In this document: piece after piece, positions 44,901-49,740 of the stretch
Numbering within the stretch: position 1 is the stretch's first letter
Layout: each line of letters starts with the position of its first letter
Assembly (NCBI GenBank): GCA_020072645.1
Contig: JAIQGK010000003.1
Coordinates: 1 to 64,000, forward strand
From: Terriglobia bacterium
GTDB taxonomy: Bacteria; Acidobacteriota; Terriglobia; Terriglobales; Acidobacteriaceae
DNA length: 64,000 nt
Reading direction: 5' to 3'
Made by a program: the position numbers and the translations under genes
Notes under the pieces: generated by a model
Told to the model about the DNA's origin: nothing
The model's database searches: none
The model's input: only the letters and a program-made list of their open reading frames with translations

Positions 44901-44905
44901 CGCAT
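32999..44905 (-). CDS. giant secreted protein: three beta-propellers, DUF11 domains and 24 MBG repeats
   Basis: A 3968-residue exported protein. The true start is the ATG at 44905, because the TTG further upstream lies within the ribosome-binding site TTTGGAGG. A signal sequence (LLAMLVMLMAVLSPLAAQA) is followed by three modules. Each has a lactonase-like seven-bladed propeller (FVFVNNQ...NGYSV, GSPVATGG, LLFVSNGGDQTISAF, LYVADDTFGVAVF), a DUF11 domain, an Ig-like domain (YGGSTTLSATL) and a run of MBG-type repeats of about 75 residues (ASMIYGDPLP...GTITGIKNGDNITATYS...GTYPIVP...NYTVTSNNGTLTI): 7, 6 and 11 repeats. The first DUF11 region carries three inserted VTITT-PH units. There is no C-terminal anchor or sorting domain. 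MBG arrays occur in adhesins, so a fibrous adhesin or matrix role is likely. It is encoded 24 bases after a small exported partner. Confidence 0.85.
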   Translation of the reverse strand: MRAQISTRINTGTKPAGLLRLLAMLVMLMAVLSPLAAQAQGNYVYVNNQTAANSVSGYSVSATGALTQLSGSPFATGGVGANVVCYGLNRITLSQINNLVFVANTGDRTITSFQINPATGILTRVAGSPFPTLLTLDSCQGISLAATPDGNFLFASSNGQIETFTINAGGTLTPLATPLTPNCCSPNAGMVVSPNGQFLAISNQTSVSMFTINAGVLTQVTGSPFAKTGSGSLSGLDFSCAADRLYAGEATGSPALADGWTIDNALGSPTLGVLTPVPGTPFTSSGNNSNLVLYSPDNSLLFQSNQFTNSINSFTVNPDGSLVNVGKFGTTTQVHTPAGMATDATGTFLYVADDAFGVAVFRIGNGGVLMGLSDVAINRPGEIQDLVAYPARSCTTADLTLTMSVVPGAVQAGAPVQYTLNITNNSSTTISSAVVSDTFPPTLSAGGSSPIVNPAGASRQNSVTGPSTVTITTTVPHLLQPGENVTISSVPAPTTPNPIQSGFFLTDPTFNGVYQVLTTTANTFTYQQSLTTSSFPRPTLVIAPTNGAQRLNGTVTITTTQIFQLPAGETLTIANVGNPSFNVPDPGVAVTQIASNKFTYQQPGLPDALSGGGSAIAPNNVPSSDKAGGGSTNLATCLVTTGPGTCGFFNFAPHPVIVAGTGANRASNVVTITTTAPHQIFAGQTATISGVANTTFNGAFVVKSVPSPTTFTYNQTAANAISGGGSVSVPATQAQLITFPNLGFNETRTVLLNATTKGTLTNGTVVINTANISNKSTVDPNPNDNTASAPITIGTQSGTTLTVPTATGPYGGNATVTATLKTSSGTPVPNETIGFNFNQNNSNYNAVTDANGVATVLVPLGFTTVGTHPQAFTVTFGGDASFAASSALGDLIVTKAQLTVTADNQSRLYGDPNPPFTYTITGFVNGDDISVVSGTADCTSAATPASPVGTYPITCTVGTLSAQNYVFVFVDGTLTVNPAPLTVNVDSVSRPYGDPNPVFTGTITGIKNGDNITATYSTTATITSFVGTYPITATLSDNGTGTLTNYAVTINNGTLTITPAALVVTANNAARLYGDPNPPFSGTIAGIKNGDNITAIYTTTATPASPIGTYPIIPTLTDNGTGTLVNYVVTTNNGSLVISPAPLTVTAANATMPYGGPIPVLTGSIVGIKNADNITATYSTTATVTSPAGTYPIVPAVSDNGTGVLSNYSVTLINGTLTVTQAILTVTVNNASMIYGDPLPVFTGTIAGIVNGNNITATYSTTATSASPVGTYPITATVSDNGTGALANYIVVINNGVLTITGAPLTVTAANASMIYGDPLPVLTGSIVGIKNGDNITATFSTTATSASPVGTYPIVPTLIDPNNVLGNYTVISVNGILTINPAPLTVTADNASKLFGTVNPPLSGVIAGIKNADPITATYSTTATATSPVGTYPITPALVDPAGKLGNYTVTSNNGTLTVNAAPTANFVFVNNQGATTNNINGYSVAADGTLTALAGSPVATGGLGANAACSSVNRLALSAGNNLLFVSNGGDQTISAFAIDPTSGALTAAAGSPFASGLTLDACSGISLSATPDGQFLMASSNGQIKTFSIGAGGILTALSTAANPVLPNAGMKISANGQFLAVSNQTSVSVYTINGDGSLTAVAGSPFAETGTATLAGLDFSSTSGLLYGAEASATGAFADAWTVGTSGALSAVAGSPFSTTAINSNVVLLSPNDSFLFASNTGSASVSSYGVGLGGALTGVSSFGALHAPVGMATDRSGSLLYVADDTFGVAVFSINGAGSLSQLNDTAITGAGQVQDLVAYPPRMASNADLSVAISASSPNVVAGQNVSFTITVTNNGADPASATVTDALPSGFSVVSCTATGNGACIGNTGAATFYLLQSGETQTVTLVTSTSLSIPDGTIASNSASISNSSAVDANAANNSASVSVTVAQPITTVLTVSAASGAYGGSTTLSATLTNSTNNPIAGKTIVFSLNGTQVGSAVTDTFGLATIPASLVGINAGTYTGGITASFAGDPNNKPASGSADLTVNPVLLTVTASNATRVYGDPNPVFAFSIAGFVNGETAAVLTGSPNCTTLADPTSPIGSYAITCAQGTLAASNYTFTFVSGTLTISPASLTATAANANRLYGDPNPTFTGTITGIKNGDNITAVYSTTAIQTSPVGTYAITVGLVDPTNKLGNYIVTLNNGTLTINPAPLTVTAANATMAFGGPVPALTGTITGIKNGDNITATYSTTATSASPAGTYPIVPALVDPTGKLGNYTVTSNNGTLTITQSVLTVTAANASMIYGDPLPLLTGTITGIQNGDNITATYTTVATSASPIGTYAIVPVLSDNGTGALANYTVVINNGVLTINPAPLNVAAANASMIYGDPLPLLTGSIVGIKNGDSITATFSTTATSASPVGTYPIVPTLLDPTNKLGNYTVTSSNGVLTINPAPLTVTADNASRLFGTPNPLFTGVITGIKNSDSITATYSTTATATSPVGTYPITPALVDPAGKLGNYTVTSNNGTLTVNAAPTANFVFVNNQAATGNSINGYSVAANGTLTALAGSPVATGGLGANAACSSVSRLALSAGNNLLFVSNGGDQTISAFSIDPTSGALTAAGAPVASGLTLDACSGISLSATPDGRFLMASSNGQIKTFSIGAGGVLASLSTAANPVVPNAGMKISANGQFLAVSNQTSASVYTINPDGSLTAVAGSPFAEAGTGTLAGLDFSSTSGLLFGAEASATASLADAWTVGGNGALSAITGSPFSIGAVNSNVVLLSPNDGFLFASNQGSASLTSFSVAAGSLTSLGSFGSLHAPVGMATDRSGSLLFVADDTFGVAVFSISGAGSLSQLNDTAISGAGQVQDLVAYPPRMASNADLSVAISASSPNVVAGQNVTFTISVTNNGADPAAATVTDALPSGFSVVSCSATGNGACIGNTGAAMFYLLQSGETQTVTLVTSTSLSIPDGTIASNSASISSSSAVDPNAANNSASVSVTVAQPSTTTIAVAAATGTYGGSTTFSATLSATSGPLSGKTLSFTLNGTPVGSAVTNASGVASLTTSLGTIGAGSHPGAVTASFAGDANNQAASGSGSLTVNPALLIITAANASRAYGDPNPAFTGTITGIQNGDNITATYSATAIATSPVGTYAIVPTASDNGTGALANYTVTLNNGTLTVNPAVLTVTAANASMIFGDPVPALSGTVTGIKNGENITASYSTTATSTSNVGTYPIVPAVSDNGTGALVNYTVALNNGALTINPAPLTVTAANASMVFGDPVPALSGTISGIRNGNNITATYSTTATSTSNVGTYPIVPTLSDNATGALANYTVTSVNGTLTITPAPLTVTAANASMIYGDPLPAFSGTIIGIKNGDNITATYSTTATSASPVGTYPIVPTPSDNASGALANYTVTLVNGNLTINPAPLTVSAANATRVYGDPNPVFTGTLTGIKNGDNITATYSSVDATAAVGTYPIVPALVDPTNKLGNYTVTSNNGTLTITPAPLTVAAADATRLYGDPSNLSGTITGIKNGDNITATYSSADPTTAVGTYPIVPTLVDPTNKLGNYTVTSTNGTLTVTPAPLSLVAANSTRAYGDPNNLSGTLTGVKNGDNITAVYSTTATATSAPGTYPITASLLDPTSKLGNYSVTITNATLTVTPATLTVTAANASMVFGDPVPALSGTISGIKNGDNITATYSTSATSASPVGTYPIVPAVSDNATGTLANYTVVINNGTLTISPAPLVVTAANASRLYGDPNPAFTGTITGLKNGDTIGAIFSAAADPTSPVGNYAIIPTLTDPNNQLSNYSVTLNNGVLTVAPAPLSVVAADASRLYGDPNPAFTGTLTGIKNGDNITASFSSAADPTSPVGTYPIVPALADPTNKLANYVVTSTNGTLTVSPAPLTIQANDATAPVGGPFPAFTGTITGLKNSDVITASYSTTADATSPAGQYPIIPAADPSPALGNYAVTLINGTLTLQ
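36310..40520. repeat. internal duplication inside the giant gene (modules 2 and 3)
   Basis: The propeller-to-DUF11 stretches around 36300-37340 and 39470-40510 are nearly identical over long runs. For example the segment starting GCCATGCGCGGCGGATAGG occurs at 36312 and again at 39477, and the GAGTAGCC stretch at 37281 and 40452, offsets of 3165 and 3171 bases. The first module (43720-44830) is clearly more diverged. This indicates a recent tandem duplication or ongoing gene conversion. Confidence 0.8.
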
Positions 44906-44929
44906 GGGTGTTGCCTCCAAAGGGGGTGC

Positions 44930-45337
44930 TTAGAACTGAATAAATGTCTGGACCGAATTGCCTTGAGCATCGCTGTACGTAACGCTCATGGCCGGACTGC
45001 TGCCTTTTTGCCAGGACTCGTACAAGGCCCGGGGCACGCGGAATGATCCGTTTACCTGCGTGCTCTTGCCGGCGACAAGAGAAAGTCCCGCCAGTTGCCC
45101 ATAAACAATGCGGCCGGCCTGCGGCTCATGCAGTGCAATGGTGGCGTTGCCGATGCTGGAGGAAGTATTGTTGGCGACGTTCAGCATGATCGTGAGCTGT
45201 ACGTCTTTTCCCGCGGCTGCGGCTGCGCCCAGTGTGTAGGTACCGCTGAAATCACTGGCGGGCGCGGCAAACGCGCTCAACGCGAGCGCAAGCAATAGAA
45301 CAGCGGAAATTCGCAGGGATGTGCGTGCGGAAATCAT
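44930..45337 (-). CDS. small exported protein encoded just upstream of the giant protein
   Basis: A 135-residue protein with a signal sequence (RISAVLLLALALSAFAAPA) and GGAGGAG before the ATG. The mature part is beta-rich, with DVQLTIMLNVANNTSSSIGNATI and VNGSFRVPRALYESW; it looks like a single immunoglobulin-like domain with paired strands and no Cys. It is not a recognised family. Only 24 bases separate its stop from the giant gene, so they form an operon. It could be a chaperone, a cap or a subunit for the giant protein; that is inference from position. Confidence 0.65.
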   Translation of the reverse strand: MISARTSLRISAVLLLALALSAFAAPASDFSGTYTLGAAAAAGKDVQLTIMLNVANNTSSSIGNATIALHEPQAGRIVYGQLAGLSLVAGKSTQVNGSFRVPRALYESWQKGSSPAMSVTYSDAQGNSVQTFIQF

Positions 45338-45351
45338 GGGGACTCCTCCAT

Positions 45352-45375
45352 TGGCTTCAGCCGTGGCTGAAGCCA
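45352..45375. repeat. perfect 11-bp palindrome in the leader of the giant-protein operon
   Basis: TGGCTTCAGCC (45352-45362), GT, then GGCTGAAGCCA (45365-45375). It lies just before the ribosome-binding site of the small exported protein gene, so it would be a stable hairpin in the mRNA leader. The GGCTTCAGCC-type palindrome is one I associate with dispersed repeats of Acidobacteria (recollection, not checked). Confidence 0.8.
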
Positions 45376-46032
45376 GACAAAATGAAAGCCTTGTTTGAAA
45401 CTGCTTTAGGGATGGGAGCCCGGAAGGGACTTTCCTCTTATCCCGATACTTCGTGTTGCGATACTCGTAAAGCGATACTTAATATCCGTGGCATTAAGGG
45501 CGGCTTGGAGACGGATTAAATTTTCAAATGTTGGTGATTTAGCTCGTCAAATACTGCCAAAGCCTTTTCTGCCGTCGCATTGCAAGTCAACGCGCGCTTG
45601 CCGCATTGCATTGCATGACATTCCTGTTTTGTGGAGCAACAGAGATATCGCCGCAAAATAAAACAACTCAACAAAAAAGCGGGTGTCGAGACCGGAAGGG
45701 AATGCCGCTATCTCTATCCCCGTAAAAAATTCAGACTGCAGTGCGTGGATCCAGCCCGGAAGGAGCCGGAACCTGAAGTTCGTACTACCAGACATGGCAA
45801 GAATAGGCAGGCGGAATTAGGCTGCCGTTAAGGACAAATTAAAAATTCAAAAGATTGATCGCAGTGCGAGAGAAGGGAAACCGGTGCGTCGATGGGCGAG
45901 GGAATAATATGCGTGGTTCGCTCTTTTTTCGTTGCTTCCACTTCACGCGGAGTGTATAAAGCAAGTCGGGACGCTCCCGGTGGATAAGACCGGGTAACGT
46001 CCCTAACCAAAGCACCTAGCGACGAGGCGACA
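45376..46032. other. divergent control region with triple CGATACT repeat and a long hairpin
   Basis: This region separates the giant-protein operon from a small plus-strand gene. CGATACT occurs three times in direct orientation at 45444, 45459 and 45473, that is at 15- and 14-base spacing. A two-part hairpin lies at 45968-46003. Between them I see no coding frame; repeats of GCATTGCA occur near 45608. Confidence 0.6.
45968..46003 (+). promoter_or_regulatory. two-stage leader hairpin before the small plus-strand gene
   Basis: GGGACG (45968-45973) pairs with CGTCCC (45998-46003), and inside it CCCGGT (45976-45981) pairs with ACCGGG (45989-45994), leaving a GGATAAG loop and small internal loops. 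It ends 29 bases before the ATG at 46033. It has no U-tract, so it is more like a regulatory or processing structure than a terminator. Confidence 0.55.
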
Positions 46033-46371
46033 ATGGCTACTATTGATGTTACTCAAAAGTCCCAGATTTATCACACCCTCTCAGAACTCAACACAGCGTT
46101 TGCGGCGATTGTGGGCCACTGCGACACATTGCAGCAGACCGGATTATTCAATTCAAAAGCGGCAAAGCGGTTCGCCAGTTTCACGCAGGAGCTGCAGGCG
46201 GAAATGAACCAGGAATTTCTGGAAGACCTGCACCAGCTTGAGCTGGACGACTGGAGCCGCTACGGCAAAGTCCGCCAGAAGTGGGAAAAGCATCTCAGGG
46301 ACCCTGACGACGTTTTTATTCATGCGGAAGAACGCAGGAAAGAACTGGCCAAGCAGCGCAAGGAACACTAG
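46033..46371 (+). CDS. small helical hypothetical protein
   Basis: A 112-residue cytosolic protein with no signal peptide, predicted to be almost wholly helical with long charged stretches (FASFTQELQAEMNQEFLEDL; HAEERRKELAKQRKE at the end). It has a single CysHis pair (GHCDTLQQ). I do not recognise a family. It stands alone among exported-protein genes on the other strand, with its own structured leader and its own strong terminator, so it is an independent small transcription unit. Coding character is supported by the well-placed terminator and the helical periodicity. Confidence 0.65.
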   Translation: MATIDVTQKSQIYHTLSELNTAFAAIVGHCDTLQQTGLFNSKAAKRFASFTQELQAEMNQEFLEDLHQLELDDWSRYGKVRQKWEKHLRDPDDVFIHAEERRKELAKQRKEH

Positions 46372-46394
46372 CGCACAAGGGATTCAGACGAGAT

Positions 46395-46423
46395 AACCCG
46401 CCGAAAACGGCGGGTTGTTTATT
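46395..46423 (+). terminator. rho-independent terminator of the small helical protein gene
   Basis: AACCCGCCG (46395-46403) pairs with CGGCGGGTT (46408-46416) around an AAAA loop, followed by GTTTATTT. It begins 24 bases after the stop. Confidence 0.9.
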
Positions 46424-46475
46424 TAGCGCAGCGTGGTTCGAGCGCAATAAAGATGCCGGAAATCGCCGGTTGAGT

Positions 46476-46997
46476 TTACTGCGCTTTCTCCGGGCACCAG
46501 TCTTCATCTTCAGTATGAACGGGCCGCTTGGTGGCGCGGGCCTGGACGTCACGCAGAAAACACTCGAGTTCGATCAGCGACTTGGGATACGTGGGGCGTT
46601 GTGTGTTCAGCATGGGATAGAAATTCTTAATCGCGATCGTCTGCCGGTCAGAACCATGCCGGAAATTAAGTTGCGCTTCCCAGTCAAAATCCACGACTCG
46701 AATCTGTGAAGGGATCTCAGCCGGCACGGTGCGCATTTCTTTGCTGTTCAGCAAGGCCGTCAATCGATGCAACTGCGCAGGCGTGAGCCTGATGTTAAAA
46801 GTGCCCGTTTTGCGATCGTTGCCGGACTCGCTGTACCGCACGCGTCCGTCCGCAAATATTTCAAAGTCCTCTGTGTGAGCGAACCCGATGATGGGCCCCT
46901 TGATGTCATTGTGTACTACCAACATTGCCTTTGGTGTGTCTTTAGCGAATGACAGCAAGCCAGATAAAAATATGACAGCCAGAAAAATGAATCGCAT
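46476..46997 (-). CDS. exported hypothetical protein
   Basis: A 173-residue protein. The ATG at 46997 gives a signal sequence (MRFIFLAVIFLSGLLSFA), with GAGGAGG about 13 bases upstream. The mature part has a strand-rich N-terminus (EDFEIFADGRVRYSESGNDRK), a helical TPAQLHRLTALLNS segment and a middle beta part (NFRHGSDRQTIAIKNF). The pattern of a F-x-I-x-x-D-G-x-V-x-Y strand with a later L-x-x-L-L-x-x helix is common in small lipoprotein-like DUFs that I cannot name. One Cys near the C-terminus is preceded by ELE, the other by EDW. Function unknown. Confidence 0.65.
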   Translation of the reverse strand: MRFIFLAVIFLSGLLSFAKDTPKAMLVVHNDIKGPIIGFAHTEDFEIFADGRVRYSESGNDRKTGTFNIRLTPAQLHRLTALLNSKEMRTVPAEIPSQIRVVDFDWEAQLNFRHGSDRQTIAIKNFYPMLNTQRPTYPKSLIELECFLRDVQARATKRPVHTEDEDWCPEKAQ

Positions 46998-47017
46998 AAG
47001 CAGCAGTTTACCTCCTC

Positions 47018-47057
47018 GGGATTGCAATAAAAAAGGCTGGCGATCTTCCGCCAGCCT
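47018..47057 (-). terminator. rho-independent terminator of the peroxidase operon
   Basis: On the minus strand AGGCTGGCG (47057-47049) pairs with CGCCAGCCT (47042-47034) around a 6-base loop and is followed by TTTTTTATTGC. It begins 18 bases after the stop of the gene at 47075. Confidence 0.9.
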
Positions 47058-47074
47058 GTTGGTTAAGGTTGAAG

Positions 47075-49621
47075 TTACGGAACGATGAAAACGTGTCCCT
47101 GTCCGTGCTGCCCGGTTGTAGGCGGCACGAGCTGGCTTTTTTGCAGCGTCTGATCGGGAACGACCAACGTTGGATCGTCAGCAATTGCCAGTGTCGCTCT
47201 GGAATCGGTCAGGCTGTTGAACGCCAGCGCTGTTACCGGTCCAAATGGCACGTTCAGGCTCCGCAGCGGATCAAGAGCGCCTTCAGCCACCCAGTCAATC
47301 ATGGTGGTGCAGATAGATCCGTACTGGGTTACCTCAGGCGGCTGGGCCAAACCGCCGCTTACCGCGCTGTCCGGCGGAAGTCCCATGCTGCCCATGTAAA
47401 GGCCAGGAGCGGTCCCGGGATCAGCCGGTACGATGGCTGACAGCTTTACGCCGAGCGGCGGCAGGCAACGTTCACGATCGCCAACCGGGCCGACGGCAAA
47501 AGCTGCAGGATTAATGAAGACCTGCGGGCTGGTCGCAAGTTGCGGATCAGGGCTTTGCAAACGCGAGATGGGTTTATTCACTTCGCGCGCTCCGCCCCTC
47601 TGTGTGCTGGGTGAGGCTGCCTGAATCACGGTGACTTGGCTGCCTTTGACGAGTTGCCCAGCGGGGTTGGCCGGTGGTCCAAGTTCGGCCAGATAGAGAT
47701 CATTCCCCATGAAGGCCATGCTGAGGACTCCAACACCCTTGCTGAGTCCACCTACCGGGATGGTTGCAGTTGGTGCCGTTGCCGGAAACTGGATTTTATT
47801 GATTGACCCGACGTTGTAGTAGCCGATGTAAACGGCTCCATCGTTGAACGGGCCGGTCGGAATGGCCACTGCTGAAGGCACGCCTCTGCCGGAATTCAGC
47901 ACGCCAGTTTGTGACACCGTACCGCCGGTGCCATCTGGGATAAAGACGAGCCGCGCGATGCTGCCGGTCTGACCGCAAGGCAGAATCACGCAACCCGAAG
48001 AATCCGGGACATAGACGTTCTGGTGGCCGAGTGCATCGGGCGCAGAGGCCGCTGGCTGTCCGGGTACAAAGCTGCCCGGTTTGAAGCAATGGGTCATGGA
48101 TGCCGCGCCGGTGATCGGGTTCTGATCGATGCGGCAGAAGCCATGGTCTTCGTCAGAGACCCACCAGTTGGTCTGCAACCAGAGCAAGCCTCGCGCATGG
48201 GTGACTCCGCTCAGGAGCAGGACCGAGCGCCTTGCTGCGTCGTTGCTGGGAGCGCTAGTAGGCGGATTGTCATTGCCAATCTGGCTGTTGACGCATGGCG
48301 GCGGGTTGGGTGGCGTGTTAATTGGGCTAAGCGGACTGCAAGGCTCCTGAACCATCGCGGAGAAGGCCGGGTACAGCCACGCTCTGCCGGTCTTAGGCAG
48401 AATTCCAGCCAGGGCCGGAGGCGGAGCTTCAATGATCGGGTCAGTGGTGACGGTCATGTCCTCAATAAAGGCCGGAGTACCGTCAGAGTTGGGCGAGGAA
48501 GTGAGCGTTGTTGGAGTTGCGGTCTGAATAAAGTTAATGCCGAACACCAGACTGTATTCCTGAGGAAGCGGGCTGGGCGCGCAGGGCGGGCCGACCTTAG
48601 GTACTGCGCAAGGAAAACCGCCCTGGTTCCAGACCTGCATATTATCCGCGCTGAAAGTGTCATAGCGGATGATGCGGTTGCCGTTGCCCCAATACAGCCA
48701 ACGTCCATTGGGAATGGAGGAAATGAACTGGTCAGAAGCCAATCCCTGCTGGGTCTGCAATTTGCCGAACTCCAGAATGGCCTGGCAGGCAGGCAGCGTG
48801 TACTTGCACTTGTCGGCATTCTGAATCCGGTTGATAAAGCCGGCTTGCGTCAGCCACAGATCGTTGCCAACAAAGGCGATGCTGAGAACCGTATTTCCGT
48901 CGAATGAGGTTCCCACGCGCTCCACTGTGTTTCCGGCAGGGGTAAAGTTCGGAGTCAGCGGATTGTTGACGCGCCAAATGTCGCCGCTGCCCTGGAAGCA
49001 GAAATACAGCTTGCCATCGGGTCCCATTCTTACGTCGCGTACAAAGCGAGCGCCATTCACCGGCGCGCCATTGGTGAACCGCGATTTTGCGCCGTCGTAA
49101 ATGCTGATCTGCGCCTTTGCATTGATAACGGTTCTGCCCGGTTCAGTGGGGGAGGGCATGAATTCAAGGCGGGTAATTTCTTTAATTCCAGCAACGAAAA
49201 CATAACCGTTGGTGGGAACGCCCTGATTGTTGAGGATACCGCGAGTTTCTACCTGGTAATCCACCGGAGCGAACGTTCCCGGCAGGTAGCAGGTGCTGAG
49301 GTTCAGAATACCGTTGGAAGGTCCGGTGGCCGGCCCGGCATATGGGCCAGTGTTATCCAGGCGGCAAAAGCCCGAAGCTTCATCCGCCACCCACCAGTCG
49401 TGTAATGGAGCTCCACCGGCAACTGGGTTGGGCACTGTGGCTAGAATCAACCCACTGGGACGGAACATGTTTTGGTTGGCTATTTGCACGCCCGGTCCTG
49501 CAAACGCGCTGGATACACACATTAGGGTAACCAGAGCCAGCATCAGGCTGCGTTTCCATGAGCGAGTTAGCAAGGTCTGTTTGCTGTCCTTGCTTGCGGC
49601 CCGCATAAAGTTCGAGTTCAT
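47075..49621 (-). CDS. secreted propeller-like protein, third gene of the peroxidase operon
   Basis: An 848-residue exported protein. The ATG at 49621 is chosen because AGAGGA lies 6 bases upstream; a long open frame extends further upstream without a signal. The signal sequence is SLMLALVTLMCVSSAFA. Two propeller-like halves each open with the cysteine signature: DWWVADEASGFCRLD with a following STCYLPGTF, and NWWVSDEDHGFCRID with THCFKPGSF. The repeated blade motifs include VAFVGNDLWLTQAG and MAFMGNDLYLAELG. The same W-V-x-D...G-x-C-R-x-D motif is found in the two FN3/DUF11 proteins. It ends with a terminator. It lies 119 bases after the PKD-like gene; a strong hairpin lies between them. 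A role with the peroxidase in the cell envelope is inferred from the operon. Confidence 0.7.
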   Translation of the reverse strand: MNSNFMRAASKDSKQTLLTRSWKRSLMLALVTLMCVSSAFAGPGVQIANQNMFRPSGLILATVPNPVAGGAPLHDWWVADEASGFCRLDNTGPYAGPATGPSNGILNLSTCYLPGTFAPVDYQVETRGILNNQGVPTNGYVFVAGIKEITRLEFMPSPTEPGRTVINAKAQISIYDGAKSRFTNGAPVNGARFVRDVRMGPDGKLYFCFQGSGDIWRVNNPLTPNFTPAGNTVERVGTSFDGNTVLSIAFVGNDLWLTQAGFINRIQNADKCKYTLPACQAILEFGKLQTQQGLASDQFISSIPNGRWLYWGNGNRIIRYDTFSADNMQVWNQGGFPCAVPKVGPPCAPSPLPQEYSLVFGINFIQTATPTTLTSSPNSDGTPAFIEDMTVTTDPIIEAPPPALAGILPKTGRAWLYPAFSAMVQEPCSPLSPINTPPNPPPCVNSQIGNDNPPTSAPSNDAARRSVLLLSGVTHARGLLWLQTNWWVSDEDHGFCRIDQNPITGAASMTHCFKPGSFVPGQPAASAPDALGHQNVYVPDSSGCVILPCGQTGSIARLVFIPDGTGGTVSQTGVLNSGRGVPSAVAIPTGPFNDGAVYIGYYNVGSINKIQFPATAPTATIPVGGLSKGVGVLSMAFMGNDLYLAELGPPANPAGQLVKGSQVTVIQAASPSTQRGGAREVNKPISRLQSPDPQLATSPQVFINPAAFAVGPVGDRERCLPPLGVKLSAIVPADPGTAPGLYMGSMGLPPDSAVSGGLAQPPEVTQYGSICTTMIDWVAEGALDPLRSLNVPFGPVTALAFNSLTDSRATLAIADDPTLVVPDQTLQKSQLVPPTTGQHGQGHVFIVP

Positions 49622-49702
49622 TTTGGTTCCTCTCTTCGATGAATGCTTCTTGTTGCCGATCCCGCTTCTTCGAGCCCGATGCGGGGGAAGTACTTTCTGC
49701 TT

Positions 49703-49732
49703 GGGGCTGCCGGACCTAAGTCCGGCAGCCCC
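49703..49732. repeat. perfect 13-bp hairpin between operon genes two and three
   Basis: GGGGCTGCCGGAC (49703-49715) and GTCCGGCAGCCCC (49720-49732) pair perfectly around a 4-base loop. It begins 9 bases past the stop of the PKD-like gene and has no U-tract on the minus strand, so it could protect the upstream part of the transcript or reduce read-through. Confidence 0.85.
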
Positions 49733-49740
49733 GGGTTCGG

